A stretch of 64,000 nt of DNA from Vanilla planifolia (taxonomy: Eukaryota; Streptophyta; Magnoliopsida; Asparagales; Orchidaceae), in the NCBI GenBank assembly GCA_023846275.1, contig CM043869.1:22054237-22118236 (forward strand). Reading direction: 5' to 3'. Positions 1-11,900 of this stretch are shown one piece after another. The position numbers were made by a program, and so were the translations under genes. The notes beneath the pieces are model-generated. The model saw only the letters and a program-made list of their open reading frames with translations, had not been told where the DNA came from and made no database searches. Position 1 is the first letter of the stretch, and each line of letters begins with the position of its first letter.

Positions 1-1387
1 TAGTGGGCCTTTTTAGCCTTCACCATCATTGCCAAGTAAACTTATCTCAACAATATTTACCCACATCTTGTGAGCTTTGAGATCAAGTGGAGCAAGTCTT
101 AGATAATCAAACAATCTTAACATAGAATCATGTATAACAAATATTTTTGGTAGGTTGATAGATCCATCAAGTCTCTGATGATACTTTGATTACTAAAGAG
201 GAGCTTCACCACTTATATTTAGAGATGTTAAAGCACTATCAAAGATTTTATTCACTTCATGGAGTTGAGCTCTTTCTCATTAAGGAAAATGTTATAGTGC
301 TTATTGTGTTGTTAACTCTTATTCATAGTCCTTGATTTGATGATAAAAAATTAAAAATATTTTTAATAAATTTGTTTAAGTGAATAGACTTTAGATAATA
401 TATGCCACATGAAAATCATCTTAGTTGTTCTGACAAATCATCTTGCCTGTTCTCCACCAACATCATTATTTTTGGTGTTGGTTATTAAAATCACTTTTCT
501 CTTAGGTTATGATCCCACATGTCAAAGATCAACTTAAGTCTTTGGCTTTTCAAAAAGTTCTTACTTGTTCAGTGATCCTATGATTTCCAATTCTAAATTT
601 ATAGAATCTTTGGGTAGGCTTTATTTAAATATATTGTGTTAACCTCAATACTTTTCAATTACTTATGAGCTAACAATAAGTTTACCAAATCATCTTATTG
701 TGCCTTATTTAGATCTCATAAAGATAGCAGTGTTCAAGCCCAAATGTACCTCAAGACATGATGCAATGACTTCCTTACTAACTATGACAAGGAAGTGAAA
801 TGCTAAACATAATTGACTTGGTGTTAATTTTTGGCTCATTTTGTAAGAGCCAAAAAGAAAAAAACATTTTGTGCACCTTTCAATTTAGAAATTATTTCTT
901 ATATTATTTTCATTACATTTCCAAAAAGTTGGTATCTAATATGTGATTTCTTAAAAACTTTTGACACACTAATTTCACTTGACCCCTTTTGAGTGCCTTT
1001 TGTACTAATTGTGTTATATGTATATTTTAAGGAACCTTATGCTATTAAGGACAATTTTATTTTTTAGTAATTCATGATATTTGGATATGGTATCATAAAA
1101 AGGTTGGTTTTTTTTACACAATGTTCTTAAGAGGCTGAATATGATTTTGATGATACTAACTATTTAAGTAGCATGTTTTTGTGATCTTATGGCATGCCTG
1201 GTGCAAGATTTCTTATTTAGCAAACTAGAAACTAATAAGCAATGCTTTTTATCAAATGGTGCCAAATATTGCTTGAGTAGAGCTTACAAAAGTCATATAA
1301 ATGATATCAAATAAGCTAAAGGGTTTGGAAGATTACTGAGAACCTAAACAGCACCATAAGTTTGTGTTCAAATTAGTGTCTATACTT

Positions 1388-1482
1388 TTGAGTACTTATG
1401 TAATGAATAAATTACTTTTTGATAGATATTCACCAAGAACTTCAATTTTTGAGTAGTTATGTAATGAATAAATTACTTTTTC
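1388..1482 (+). repeat. Short direct repeat, about 33 bp twice
   Basis: The phrase tatgtaatgaataaattac preceded by ttttgagta occurs at about 1388-1422 and again at about 1448-1482 with nearly no change. A2 has only one copy (about 39846-39882), so this is a local duplication in A1 or a loss in A2. Confidence 0.65.
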
Positions 1483-1525
1483 AAATAATAGTGAAACATT
1501 TTAGAAGTAAGGTGGTAAAAAAGAA

Positions 1526-2690
1526 CTTGAATTTTTGTAAATAGAAATATTAACTTTCAAGCTAAAATATATATTCATATTCAAGGATACATTAAATCTA
1601 AAAAATTTATGATTTTGTCCAAAAAAAAATCTTTCAAAAATAATTAATACAAAATTAACTTTTGTAAATAAAAATTATTAGAAGAATCTCTATTTGATTG
1701 TCCCTTGATCATATAATTAGTTATGTAAACTAGTACATTATGTTTAATGAAACACTCAATTAGGCTACAACAAGAAAATAGTGGTGAAATTCAAAGATCA
1801 GATTTCTTGGAGGCCCAATAAATTATTCAAGGTTTAAAGGCAATAGAATGAACAAAGTTGATCATCAACATCAATTTCTATAATACGACCATCAAACCAT
1901 TTAATAGGAATTTGAAGTTAAATATTATGTCATTTTTGAACATTGAACAAATCAACTAGTAAAACTTGAGCTAAAACTAGGTTATTATCAAAAGTTAATT
2001 TGAAATTAAAATGGATAGTTTGTTGAATTTAGGAAATAAACATTGAAGGAAATAGATGATGTAAGAGCATCATGTGTTATCTCACAATCACATATTCAAT
2101 GGAATCACACCAATCCAAATAAAACTTGAAGCCATACCTAAGCCCAAGTTTATTTTGATTAATTATCTTTTTCAACCATAAGGATTGACTACAATAGTAT
2201 ATTTTTTCCTATCGTTTCCTCTACTATTTTTGCCCTGTTTGTCCAGAAAAATTCCATAATAAAATATGTCATCGTTGACATTAGTTCTTATGCATCACTC
2301 ACTATTGATAGCTATCTTCCATCACCTAATCATCTGCTGCTCCCAATCATTGCTACCTAGTTACACAAGATCACCTAGTTGCCCACCATCAGTGGGACAC
2401 CTACGACTTCCCAACCACCTACCTTCTCTTGGCCACTCTTTAGCTACCAGTCTTTGATCATATTCAAATCGTATCATCCATCTTCTTCATAGTTGGCATC
2501 CTAATCACTTCCTCCTTGATGTCTGATCATTAGATTATATAATTGCATTATTTTTCTTATGCCCTTACTTTTTTCATACATTTTTATACTTTGTATTAAA
2601 TACAATTGATCTACTTGGAGTTAATGTCATGGAATTCTAAAGATGTTTAAATATTCTTAAGTGATTTTATTCAAAAAACTTTTCTATTGT
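1526..2690. other. 1.16 kb present in A1, absent from A2
   Basis: In A2 the sequence gtggtaaaaaagaacttg runs straight into tatatattttgcatttaat. In A1 the same two flanks are separated by about 1,165 bases. No terminal inverted repeats or convincing target-site duplication are visible, and the junction shares only the trinucleotide ttg. It could be an insertion in A1 or a deletion in A2. The right edge falls between two imperfect tandem copies of about 105 bp, which favours deletion in A2 by mispairing. The interior contains a slightly C-rich patch near 2270-2460 but no recognised gene. Confidence 0.7.
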
Positions 2691-2795
2691 ATATATTTTG
2701 CATTTAATATGGTTGATCTTTTTAGAATTAATATCATGAAATTCTGACGATCTCCTTTTACATTCTCAAGATTTTAACTCCAAAATTATCATTCT
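2588..2795 (+). repeat. Imperfect tandem duplication, unit about 105 bp
   Basis: Two adjacent diverged units are visible. The first has tattaaatacaattgatct then ggaattctaaagat. The second has catttaatatggttgatct then gaaattctgacgat. A2 has a single unit at about 40050-40140. The duplication lies exactly at the right edge of the 1.16 kb length difference between A1 and A2. Confidence 0.6.
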
Positions 2796-3557
2796 CTTTT
2801 TTCCATATGTTATTTTTCAAAGGAGTATTTTCCTTTTGTTTTTTCCATACATTAAACTCTCCTTTAACTATAAGTTATAGAGGCTCTCTTATTATAATGT
2901 AGTCATTAATGAAAGAAAATTTTCTTATTTGTGCGCTTCCATCTTGGTCAGTAAAGAGTGAGTGCCCAAGTCTACTTATAGAGATTTTAACTTTCCTTTT
3001 CATGTTATAGACAGAGAACGAAGGTCAGAGAACTTCCATTTGAAGAGTTAACAACTAAACAAATTCAATTTCTATCAACAAACATAAGCCTTCAGCCACA
3101 TTTTTACTCTTTTGACCCAATTACAAAACTGTCATCCTCCTCAATACGCCTTGAGACCTTAGCCAAAATCTCTTTACCCCATTATCCTACCCATGAATGC
3201 AAATCTTAAAATCATCACTCTATTCTATCTTTGATACTTTACACACTAATTCCAAACGAAATAGTAGCCACCATCACCAAAGAGGTGCAGCCTTTCTATG
3301 AATTTTATTTTTTAATTGAGAATATAAAATAAAGAAATTTCTTTCATCTATTTAAGTACTACAAATAAAGTGTTTCTTGATGTCTTTATTTGGCTTGAGT
3401 GAAATTCGATGTGATAAAACTAATTACTAAATCTTTATAGAAAACTCTTAAGTTCTCACAACACACTCTACTTAATAATCTATGCTACAAATTTAAAGGT
3501 TAATATTTGAATAATTATAAAATACCAAAGATGCCACCTAATATTAATTTGTGTATG

Positions 3558-6531
3558 GTTTGCAATATATTAGAATAAGAGATCCTAATAATTGCATGAA
3601 AGCATACTAGGCAATGTAAGTATATATATACATTTATTAAATTGTTGAAATAAATGTTACAATAAAGCTCAAAAGGTTCATAATTACTAGAAATAATGTC
3701 TAAACAAATGAAAATAGCTTACAAAGTTATATTTAAGGTTAACAAGGCAAAAAAATGCACAACTTTTACAACTATTTCAAAACTAATGAAACTATAATCT
3801 ATTTTATAAAGATAGATAAATAATAAAAAAACATTTACAATGAAAGAGTTTTTAACTTAATGATTGTATTTTGAAATATTGACTAAAACATCAAAAATAT
3901 ATTTTTAGAATATAATTTTATCAAATAATTAGCAAAACAAAGAAGAACAATTTTCATAAACATTGGAAAAAAGAATGACAAAATTTATTGTAAGAAAATA
4001 TATTGAAATACTTAACTGAAAAATTCCAAGACATTTACCTTAGAATAAAATATAAAATACAAATCTAATTATTTAAGAAAGGGAAATATTAAATATGATG
4101 GATAATGAAAGAGCTTTTCACTTAATGTTAGTATAACAAATGAGTTTCTAGAAACTAAAAAGATTTATATTTAAAAAATAAAAATAAAAATTAATAAATA
4201 TTTAAAAATTCAAATATTACCTACATATAACTTGTAATTACATAAAAAATTATGCTTACAGTACTGGACTATGGTACTATTGTACAACAATGTAAGCGGA
4301 GAGCTAAGATAAATATTTATGGATAGTGTTTAATCTTCATTCATTTCATTTATTTATATTCATTTTATTGAAGAAATTATTCAACAAAAAACTTGAATTA
4401 TTTAGAACTGTATTGTTTCTTATGTTAATTATGTGGTTATTGCACCATATTTTGATGATTAAAAAAAATTATATTATTTATTAAGTTTTTTAATTAAGTG
4501 CTTCAAATGTTGAGTTTCAAGGTCAATTAGATCAATAAATGATAGAGTTTTATCAATTAATTAATGGGTTAATCCATAATTGAGCACAAGTAAAAAACCT
4601 TTGGCGGCACTAAAGAATGGCCCAACTTTCAAATGTTGGAGATTATGGGAAGATCTCTTGGTGTAGTAGTCTTTCATTTAAAGCATGTCTTCTACACAAT
4701 AATTCGGATTAGAATTTTTGAACAAATCATTTTACACTCATATTGGATATAGATTTACTTTCGTCCTACTCATTATAAGGGCCACTACTTTGTTTGATCT
4801 ATATGTAAGTTAAAATATTAATCTCTATTCATATGAGTTGTCAATAAACAAATAGCTAAATAATAGTGAATAATTAAAATCTACATAGTTAAATTATTCA
4901 TAAGTTTAATGTTAAACAAACATGAATTGTAATCATGTTGACATAAAGCCTTGACTTCAACACATATACAGGTCCCACAATAATATGCCCTTTAACACAA
5001 TTGTTGTGGAGTTGAACAGTAATTATGTTGCTTTAATTGATAATAAAATTGAAGTACTTCTAATTAATTTTATTTAGTAAATTTTTAGATTTTATACAAC
5101 TAATTTTTACATTCATAGAAGAACTTATAGAAAAGCAAATATTTGATTCAATGAATATATTCTTAGTTAGAGTAACAGAATATTGAGCAATTTATTTTTA
5201 ATTTACCTTTAAGAATGTTAATTTTTTAAAATCATATTAAGCTTGATTGAAATAATTATTATAATACACTAAAATTAAAATTCTTTTTCACTAAAATGTT
5301 TGTCTAAATTTAATGAATTTAAAAAACATAAGATTCAAACATTTTATCATTTTAAAAATCATTTTACCTTGATCACATCTTTGAAAACCACTTTTCAATG
5401 TTGTAAAATGTACATTAAGATAAAACCTTGCTCTAAAGCAAGGCATGAATCTTATGCTATAGTATTTTCTCACAAATCACTCTTTCAATCTTTATGCACT
5501 TATTAGAAAGAAAGGGTCATTATGTTCAAAGCAAGCCATGAGTTAGCAAACCTTAAATATTGCACTTATTTTATACACAAGTAAAGCCAATACAAAACTA
5601 TCTCACTTGCAAAAAAATAATGTGGGACAAAAATTCCACATTCCTTTAACACAAATCACTTCAAAAATGTGGAAGTGAATGTCACTTTTAAATTTAAAGT
5701 TAGATTGAATGATCAAAAATTCATATTCTTTTTTAAAACACAGATCCAAATCCAGTTGCACGATCACACAGTTTTCATGATCATTCAAATATTTTACCTC
5801 TTTTAAAAAATGTTTAGTTTCAAATTTAGTCATTTAGTCATGCAATTTTTAAGTTCAGACTACGAAAATTTTATCTTCCCATCTAAATAGACAAAATTTA
5901 AATCTAGTTATCTTATTTTTCATTTTCTTATGATGTAATAATTTAGATTAAAGACAATCATGCATCTATTATTTACCATTATTTAACCATACAATTTTTT
6001 TATTTAATAGCCAACATTAAAATAAATAAGGTGGCACTGATTTACCTTGATTGTATTGCACAATTTTTTATTTGATGATCTAGACTAAAATCAATCATGT
6101 GGTTCTCATTACATTTATTTTAGTCTAGTGAAATGAAATTCTCCAAGGACAACTATGGCTCAAATGAATATTTTAGTATGTTTTGGTGAAAGTGCATCTT
6201 TCAAAATGTTAACACACTTTTGTGGTCATTACTATCTCTGTTGGAAGGCTAGGATCGTTACTCACTCGGAGTTAGTAGTAGTGAAATACAGAAGCCACCA
6301 CAAATTTCTCTCAAATTTAACATTTTGAAAGAAATCATAAGGTGTAATAGTACCTAAAACATCTACTAAAATAAATGAGAATAAAATAAAATATAATTAA
6401 ACGAAAATATAATAATTGCTTTAAATTATGCTTACAATGTTGTTGAGTTTAAAAGAACTATGAATATTGAAATAACTTTTGAAATTTGCCTCAAGTTAAA
6501 AGCAACAAATAAAGGTACATATGTGGTTAAA
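3558..6531. other. Spacer X, private to copy 1
   Basis: These 2.97 kb separate A1 from B1 and have no counterpart in copy 2, where A2 and B2 touch. It is AT-rich, with many stops in all frames. The part from about 5640 to 6130 contains several degenerate phrases built on gatcattcaaat, gatctagactaaaatcaat and similar words at intervals of roughly 60-90 bp. This resembles the degenerate repeat at 30290-30600. A 15 bp inverted repeat lies near the right end. No gene is recognised. Confidence 0.6.
6198..6331. repeat. 15 bp perfect inverted repeat, about 104 bp loop
   Basis: The arms are ctttcaaaatgttaa at 6198-6212 and ttaacattttgaaag at 6317-6331, exact reverse complements. The enclosed 104 bp (tggaaggctaggatcg, actcactcggagttag) is less AT-rich than its surroundings. 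The structure could be a small non-autonomous transposon or part of an LTR. No clear target-site duplication was found outside the arms. Confidence 0.55.
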
Positions 6532-6573
6532 GAAATTAAAATATATATTATGACATAAGATTATGAGTTATCT

Positions 6574-6905
6574 ATAGTGTTTTCCATTGAATTTATTAAA
6601 ATAATATTTTTTAATTTTATTAAAATTACTAATGGATTGGCTAGTTTAGGAAAGCCTATATCTATAAATGAATTAGTAAATATGACCCTTAGAATTTTGC
6701 CGAAGGAATGTGATTTCTATTACCGTCAACATTGTTACAAACATTTCTTTCACCATATTGGTTGATTTTTTAGGTGAGCACAAGACTAATGAGCTAGATA
6801 TGGAGAGGAGAATAGAAGATGGCTTGATTAAGAAATAACAAAGTTTTGAAGAAATTGCAAAAAATAGAACTAATGGAAGAGGAAGATTCTTTAGAAGTGG
6901 AAACT
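6574..6905 (+). pseudogene. Ty1/copia gag fragment, UBN2-like region
   Basis: The first frame (6574-6711) reads FIKITNGLASLGKPISINEL followed by VNMTLRILPKECD. This fits the copia gag signature of a short inter-helical GL-SLGK segment, then an EL-V---LR-LPK helix. After a frameshift, 6757-6840 reads LVDFLGEHKTNELDMERRIE and DGLIKK, matching the end of that region (helix, then a charged E-R-EE-KKK tail). UBN2 gag packages the element's own RNA in cytoplasmic virus-like particles. Here it is truncated at its N-terminus exactly at the B1 left edge and broken by at least one frameshift and a stop. The inverted counterpart is 51664-52085. Identification is by motif pattern only. Confidence 0.6.
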
Positions 6906-6981
6906 ATAAATGTAGATTGTATAATACTACTTTTAAAATGTTTTCCTAAAGTTTTTGATATTGTAGAAAGATATAAGGAAA

Positions 6982-7530
6982 ATGGGTCGAGAGAGTGAGA
7001 AAAAAGTGATCATTTTTCATAAATGTTACATGTTAAGACATATCAAAGAGGCATGGCTTATGGTGCAAGAAAGAAATGAAATAAGAGAAGAACTAAATGA
7101 AGAAAAGCAAGAAGTACAACAAGAGAACATTGAATACAACTTGAAGTTATCTAAGGGAGACTACCATAAACGAAGAGGAAGGGAACAATAAAAGGCCATT
7201 GATGGCATTAGAGGAAGAAGAAGAAGAGAGAATAACATTGACTAGAAGGTGAGTTATTCCAATGAAAGATTTCATTAACAATTAATTTATGTTTGTCTTA
7301 AATATGAAATTTTATGTAAAGAATATAAGAAACTTAAAGAAAAACAAAGTGAACATTTATGTCATTGTGAACTTTTAGAGATAAAGATAACACATATTTA
7401 ATGAACATTTAAAATGATAATGATATATCAATACAAAAAATTAAGGAACATGCATCATTAGTCAAAGAATTTAAGGGCTTTAGATCCTTGCACTCTACTT
7501 GCTCATGTCTTAAATGAAAACCTATTAGTA
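6982..7530 (+). pseudogene. Copia gag C-terminus: ruined CCHC knuckle and coiled-coil remnant
   Basis: An open 69-codon stretch (6982-7191) begins MGRESEKKVIIFHKCYMLRH. In it FHKC-YMLR-H-IKEA-W has the exact spacing of a CCHC zinc knuckle (C-x2-C-x4-H-x4-C), but the first Cys is Phe and the last is Trp. A charged stretch rich in Glu, Lys and Asn follows. Further on, broken frames contain phrases such as KEHASLVKEFKGFRSLHSTC (near 7450-7505) that resemble the coiled-coil region downstream of the knuckle in long plant copia-type gags. It follows the UBN2-like fragment on the same strand, supporting one former gag ORF. The B2 copy carries the same Phe and Trp changes, so the knuckle was dead before duplication. 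Confidence 0.5.
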
Positions 7531-8552
7531 GAAATTTTTTGTTTCAAATACTAAAATATTCATGTTCATTTGAATAATAGTAACATCAACATTTGACTTA
7601 CAATAGTAATTTTGCATGCCATCACTGCCAATAGCCACACTATACTTCACATGCATATAATATTAAAGCTAATATTTAATCTAAATTTCCCAAATTTACA
7701 TACAAGTTAAGAAAAATTATAGTTTATCTATTCTTAAACATTTTAGGTCAAAAATAGTTTTGTTTCCTAAATCTAGTAAAATAATTAATAATTATAGAAA
7801 GCATTTTTTTGAAGGCTGAGTAAGACATATGGTTGTTAGATTGCAAGTGTTTAGCACTTGACTAGAAATTTCAATCTATTCACTCATTAGAAGCCTTTTT
7901 CGATAGTAAAGTAGTATTTAGTGAGAACTCAAAGAAATTCAATGAAAGAATATGTATCGATGGAAATGGTAATTTTTTATTAATAAAGTTTTGTTTGTCC
8001 AAATTAAAAATATAATTTATTTAGTATAAATAATTGATATGATAGTAGTTTTAGTGTTTCACTTGACACTATTATATGAAAAATTAGTTGGATGGAATTG
8101 TAATAGTTATTGCAACATGATTTGAAAATAGTACATAATTTTCAAATAAAATATTTGTCACATATTAGTAACCAAATTTTTGTCATACAATACTTTGTCT
8201 TACTAATACACATACCTTTTGAGAGATAATTAAACATAACTTAGTAAGAAGCTTAACAAAATTTACTTTTGTAAATGATCATGAATGTCAACCTTATAGT
8301 TTAGGCAAAAGAAAAAAATTAGTTTTAAAACAATAAAGGGTGTAACTTCTAAAACACTCTTAGAACTTTTACAAATACCATTTTTTGACATATACACCCC
8401 ATGAGCATGAGATATAGGAAATATGAACTATTGTGCTAGATCACTTTTCTATGTGTACATAGATGCTTTTCTTAATGGAAAAGACTAAATCATGTTGGCA
8501 ATTTAATATCTTGATCACTAAATTGCAAAAGGAGTTGGGGCACAACTTACCA
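7531..8552. other. B1 interval without recognised gene
   Basis: This lies between the copia gag remnants (+) and the LINE endonuclease fragment (-). It matches about 50050-51100 of B2 in reverse. Near 7835-7905 the plus strand reads LLDCKCLALD then KFQSIHSLEAFFDSK. This could be a heavily decayed start of a copia protease (D-S-G-C-S surroundings), but the catalytic DSG is not present, so I do not call it. Nothing else is recognised. Confidence 0.4.
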
Positions 8553-8990
8553 TTATAAGTGATAAGAAAATTTTATAAAATGTTTTGCATTTTCGTTGAA
8601 TATTAGATGCTTTACTGGCACATTTAGAAATTTTAACAACTTTGGCAAAGGAGTAGGATCCTTTATAGATTGAAGAGGTTGTGCATGATTTGATATAGTT
8701 CTACATAAATGTTGCATTGCTGCTGGTGAGAATTTATCAATCAAAACTTGATTCTCTAACTTCTTTGTCCATGTCATTAAAGGCTTTATGAATGGGTGTT
8801 CTCTTATACACCATTGGCTAAAGCGATCGAATTCGTTCACTACTTCCTACATACGATTGGAGCAACCCTTGTGTTAATCAAGTGTAGCATTTATATTAAA
8901 GTCACATATTACTAACATCAGAGCTTCAGTTTTCTTTATAATTTGAGTTAACTTGTACTAAAGTGCCTTGTCTTTAGCCATTGAATTTAG
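8553..8990 (-). pseudogene. L1-type LINE endonuclease fragment (C-terminal half)
   Basis: Read leftward, the stretch contains LMLVICDFNINATL (the GDFN-type catalytic Asp/Asn strand, at about 8889-8912, with Gly changed to Cys). It then has EVVNEFDRFSQWCIREHPFI, MTWTKKLENQVLIDKF (the F-T-W---R-N---LDR-like element) and ISNHAQPLQ (the S-D-H-like element, Asp changed to Asn). Order and spacing fit the second half of an apurinic-type endonuclease of plant L1 LINEs, which nicks target DNA to prime reverse transcription. The last 95 codons are open. Upstream there are at least two stops (before GDFN and after ATLD). I find no LINE RT downstream, where the copia gag in the opposite direction begins. 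The counterpart is 49600-50045. Confidence 0.55.
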
Positions 8991-8999
8991 CAGACATAA

Positions 9000-11900
9000 A
9001 GGTTAAATAGGATCCATTCCACTCGCTTGGATTATAAATGAGCATATGAATTGACTATTCATCCTCATTTAAGGTTAGAGAATGGATGCTTTTCATTCAT
9101 AATACCTTAATCTTATTTTACGTATTCCTAACTTGTGCTTTAATTCTAATCTCTTAGATAGTTTATGCAATTGTTATTATCAATCAAAGGTTCTAGGATA
9201 ACAATCAAAGGAATTTTTTTGTGTTGAGTAGTTGAAAGAGCTTATAGTGCTATTTTTTTTTGTAACTCTCATATTATCAAAAAAAACTTACCAATTATGC
9301 AATTTGAGAGACTCAAGAACTTCTATGAATGTTGCTCAAATTGAGATACTTCTTTTAACCATTTCTAGTCTCTCTTTAAGTGTATATTCTAAAATAGGTT
9401 GACATCTTCCTCTTTAAAATACATTGGAAAGGAATTTGTAGTTCTTTTAAGTTAGTCATTCCTAAAATCATTAAATGATTCCTAAGTCATATTACAAATA
9501 AGGTTTACCCTATGATGCTACTAAATCAATGGTCAAACATAGTTATTTATTCTACCTTTGGGTTTTTTAAAGGAAATTTAATTATAAAGAATCTGGATCA
9601 AAATTTCATGTTGTTCCATGTTAATTGATTGGCAACCTTTGTTTTCCTTGAGCATGTGCTTGCAATTTTACCCATTTTATAAGCACAACCATTTGTAACT
9701 TTTATATACTCCTCATCGGGGTGTAACAATATTAGTGTGCATCATTAGTTTTTCCTAAGCATCCTTACCTAATACTAAACTATTATATTGAAATGACTTT
9801 TCATTTACCATATTAGCCAAATTCATAGATAATGTCATAGTGAGATTTTATTCATCCACACTTATCGGCACTTTAGATGCCTCAATTAGAAATTTAATAT
9901 TAGATGGCATTTTAATTTTCTTAACATTAAAGAGAGGTGTAGTTTGGAACATAGAAGCCAATTTAATAACAAATTATCATATTGAATTCATTGTCATAAT
10001 CCATTTGAGTTTTCACATTTTTTTATGTAAATGAGGTAATTTCTTTACTAGATTCATATTAACACACATCCTTAGTATGCTTGAGCTTGTTAGGTTTAGA
10101 ATAGCTATTACAACTTGTATAGGATTTCTTTATTGCCAAAACTAAGTAGTACTTTGCTACCTTATTAAAAAATGTGTTAACGGATATTCAATTTAAACCT
10201 AAACAAGAGGTAATGGTGATTCAACATTTAAGGGAAACTCAAGATGCCACTTGAAGATTGCTTGCTTAAGGTCATTGATGTTCCATACACAATGATCTTA
10301 ACATCACTAATAATCTAGCTCATGTAATTAGTGCATGTCATTTATTGTGCATTACATTTGATGATACATATGTAAGGCATACGAATTGGTCTAGGATGAT
10401 AAGGCAATTCCATTTATAAACTAAAAATATTTCCTTCAAATAATAGATTTCAATGTTAACAAGACTTTGTGATGATGCATGCATATGCACATATGGTGTA
10501 TAAAAAAAATCTCATTCAAAGAATAGATTTCAAATGAATCAAACAACAAAACTTGTTTATTCTTTTAATAAAAATTTTCATTTCTGAGCAACTTGTTTTC
10601 TACAATCAAATAATTGAAAATTGAATCATTTCTATAGGAACAATGTCATATTCATCTTTTTTTAATGTGATTCACTAATGAAAGAAATTTTCAAATAATC
10701 ATCACTAATAATGATTCATGTTTTCTTAGGCTAATCATATTTCATTTCTAGATCATTAATTCTATTTTCCTAAAATGTAAAGTATTCCTTTACAAAAAAA
10801 ATTGTTACAATGTTTTCCAAATTTTTAAAGCCATTCATCAATTGAGGAAGATGATTCATCATAAAATAAAACATTTTAATTAAGTTTAATATATGAAGAA
10901 CAATCATCTAGGTCACGAGTGATTTTCCAAGAATGGGACAATGTTCTTTTTGGGCTCTTTTTTCTCTTCATTTTCTTCTCTTTCTACTTTTTTCCTTTCT
11001 TCTTATTATGCTATTTCTTGCTTTTCCATATTATCCATCTAACATACACATAGCCTTAAAGAAAGTGCTTTGGATTAACATATTAATGCAAATTGTTTTG
11101 ATATAGCACAAAAAAAGTTATTTATAGCTTTTGAACAATGTCTTGCTATTAAGTTCATAAGAAACATTCATAATAATGACTTGAGTTATTCAAATAATTT
11201 CTTACAATTTAAATAAACATTTTGAACAAAGAGTTGGAAAGAATTTTTCCAAAACGAAAATTGTTGACTTATGGACATTGGTGGGTAGTAAAGCATGCTC
11301 ACAAATTACATTTTGGAAACTTTTAAACAAATAATGTAATATTCTTATAGAGGAGCTACTCGACAATGTTAATCCTATGGAATACATAACTTCTCTACAA
11401 AGCAACAACCTACTTTGATACAACTTGTTCGCCCTTAGGTAGAACCATTGGTGGAGAATTTGGATAAATAAAATTTTTTTATTATTCAAAATCGTACTTG
11501 TTTTTCAATTTTAACATTTTGGTTCATCAAGGGAAAATAAGAAGAGAACTGCAAGAAAGTGATCACACAAAAATTTTTGAGGTATTCAACCATTGGAGTT
11601 TATTACAGACCCCCTATAGAATTTTAGAGCCCAGGGTATAAATCACTCCTTTACTTAACTTGAGGATAATGAAAAGCTTCACACAAACATTTTTTTAGTG
11701 AAAAACGTTATGCCTAATCTTCAGTCAGAAGAAAACAAGTTCTATTTGGCTCAATAATACACTTAACTCTAAGCCTTGAAGTAAATCCTTCAAATCTCCA
11801 CCAACTAAAGGCTTTACATAGGCACTCAATGCTATGACAACACAATGCTTCGATGTATGGTTGCTAGTCTTCCCCACATTAGAAGGATTTTATTTAGGAT

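Larger units (their letters stand above)
1..3557 (+). repeat. Repeat block A, copy 1 (A1)
   Basis: This stretch matches 38388-40926 in the same direction, with about 8% mismatch in the first 135 bases by eye. Landmarks shared by both are the opening tagtgggcc, the block ending in acatgatgcaatgacttcc, and the closing ttaatttgtgtatggt. The match stops at about 3557, where A2 switches directly into B2. A1 begins at the first base of the window, so its true left end is outside. A1 carries about 1.16 kb (1526-2690) that A2 lacks. A2 carries extra pieces of about 43 and 37 bp near 38795 and 39190. I recognise no protein domain in any frame. Short reading frames are not kept open between the two copies, so I treat A as non-coding repeat. 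Confidence 0.85.

Noticed and set aside
2266-2457. 63-codon plus frame rich in His, Leu, Ser and Pro
   Set aside because: No domain, and absent from A2 because it lies in the 1.16 kb private segment. The composition follows a local C-rich patch.
7835-7905. Copia protease active-site region
   Set aside because: The reading LLDCKCLALD has the right neighbourhood, but the DSG catalytic triplet is absent and the match could be chance.
11202-11489. 95-codon minus frame in B1 with a partial partner at 45690-45890 in B2
   Set aside because: The shared part differs mostly at amino-acid-changing positions and the B2 version stops early. There is no known domain, so protein-level constraint is not supported.
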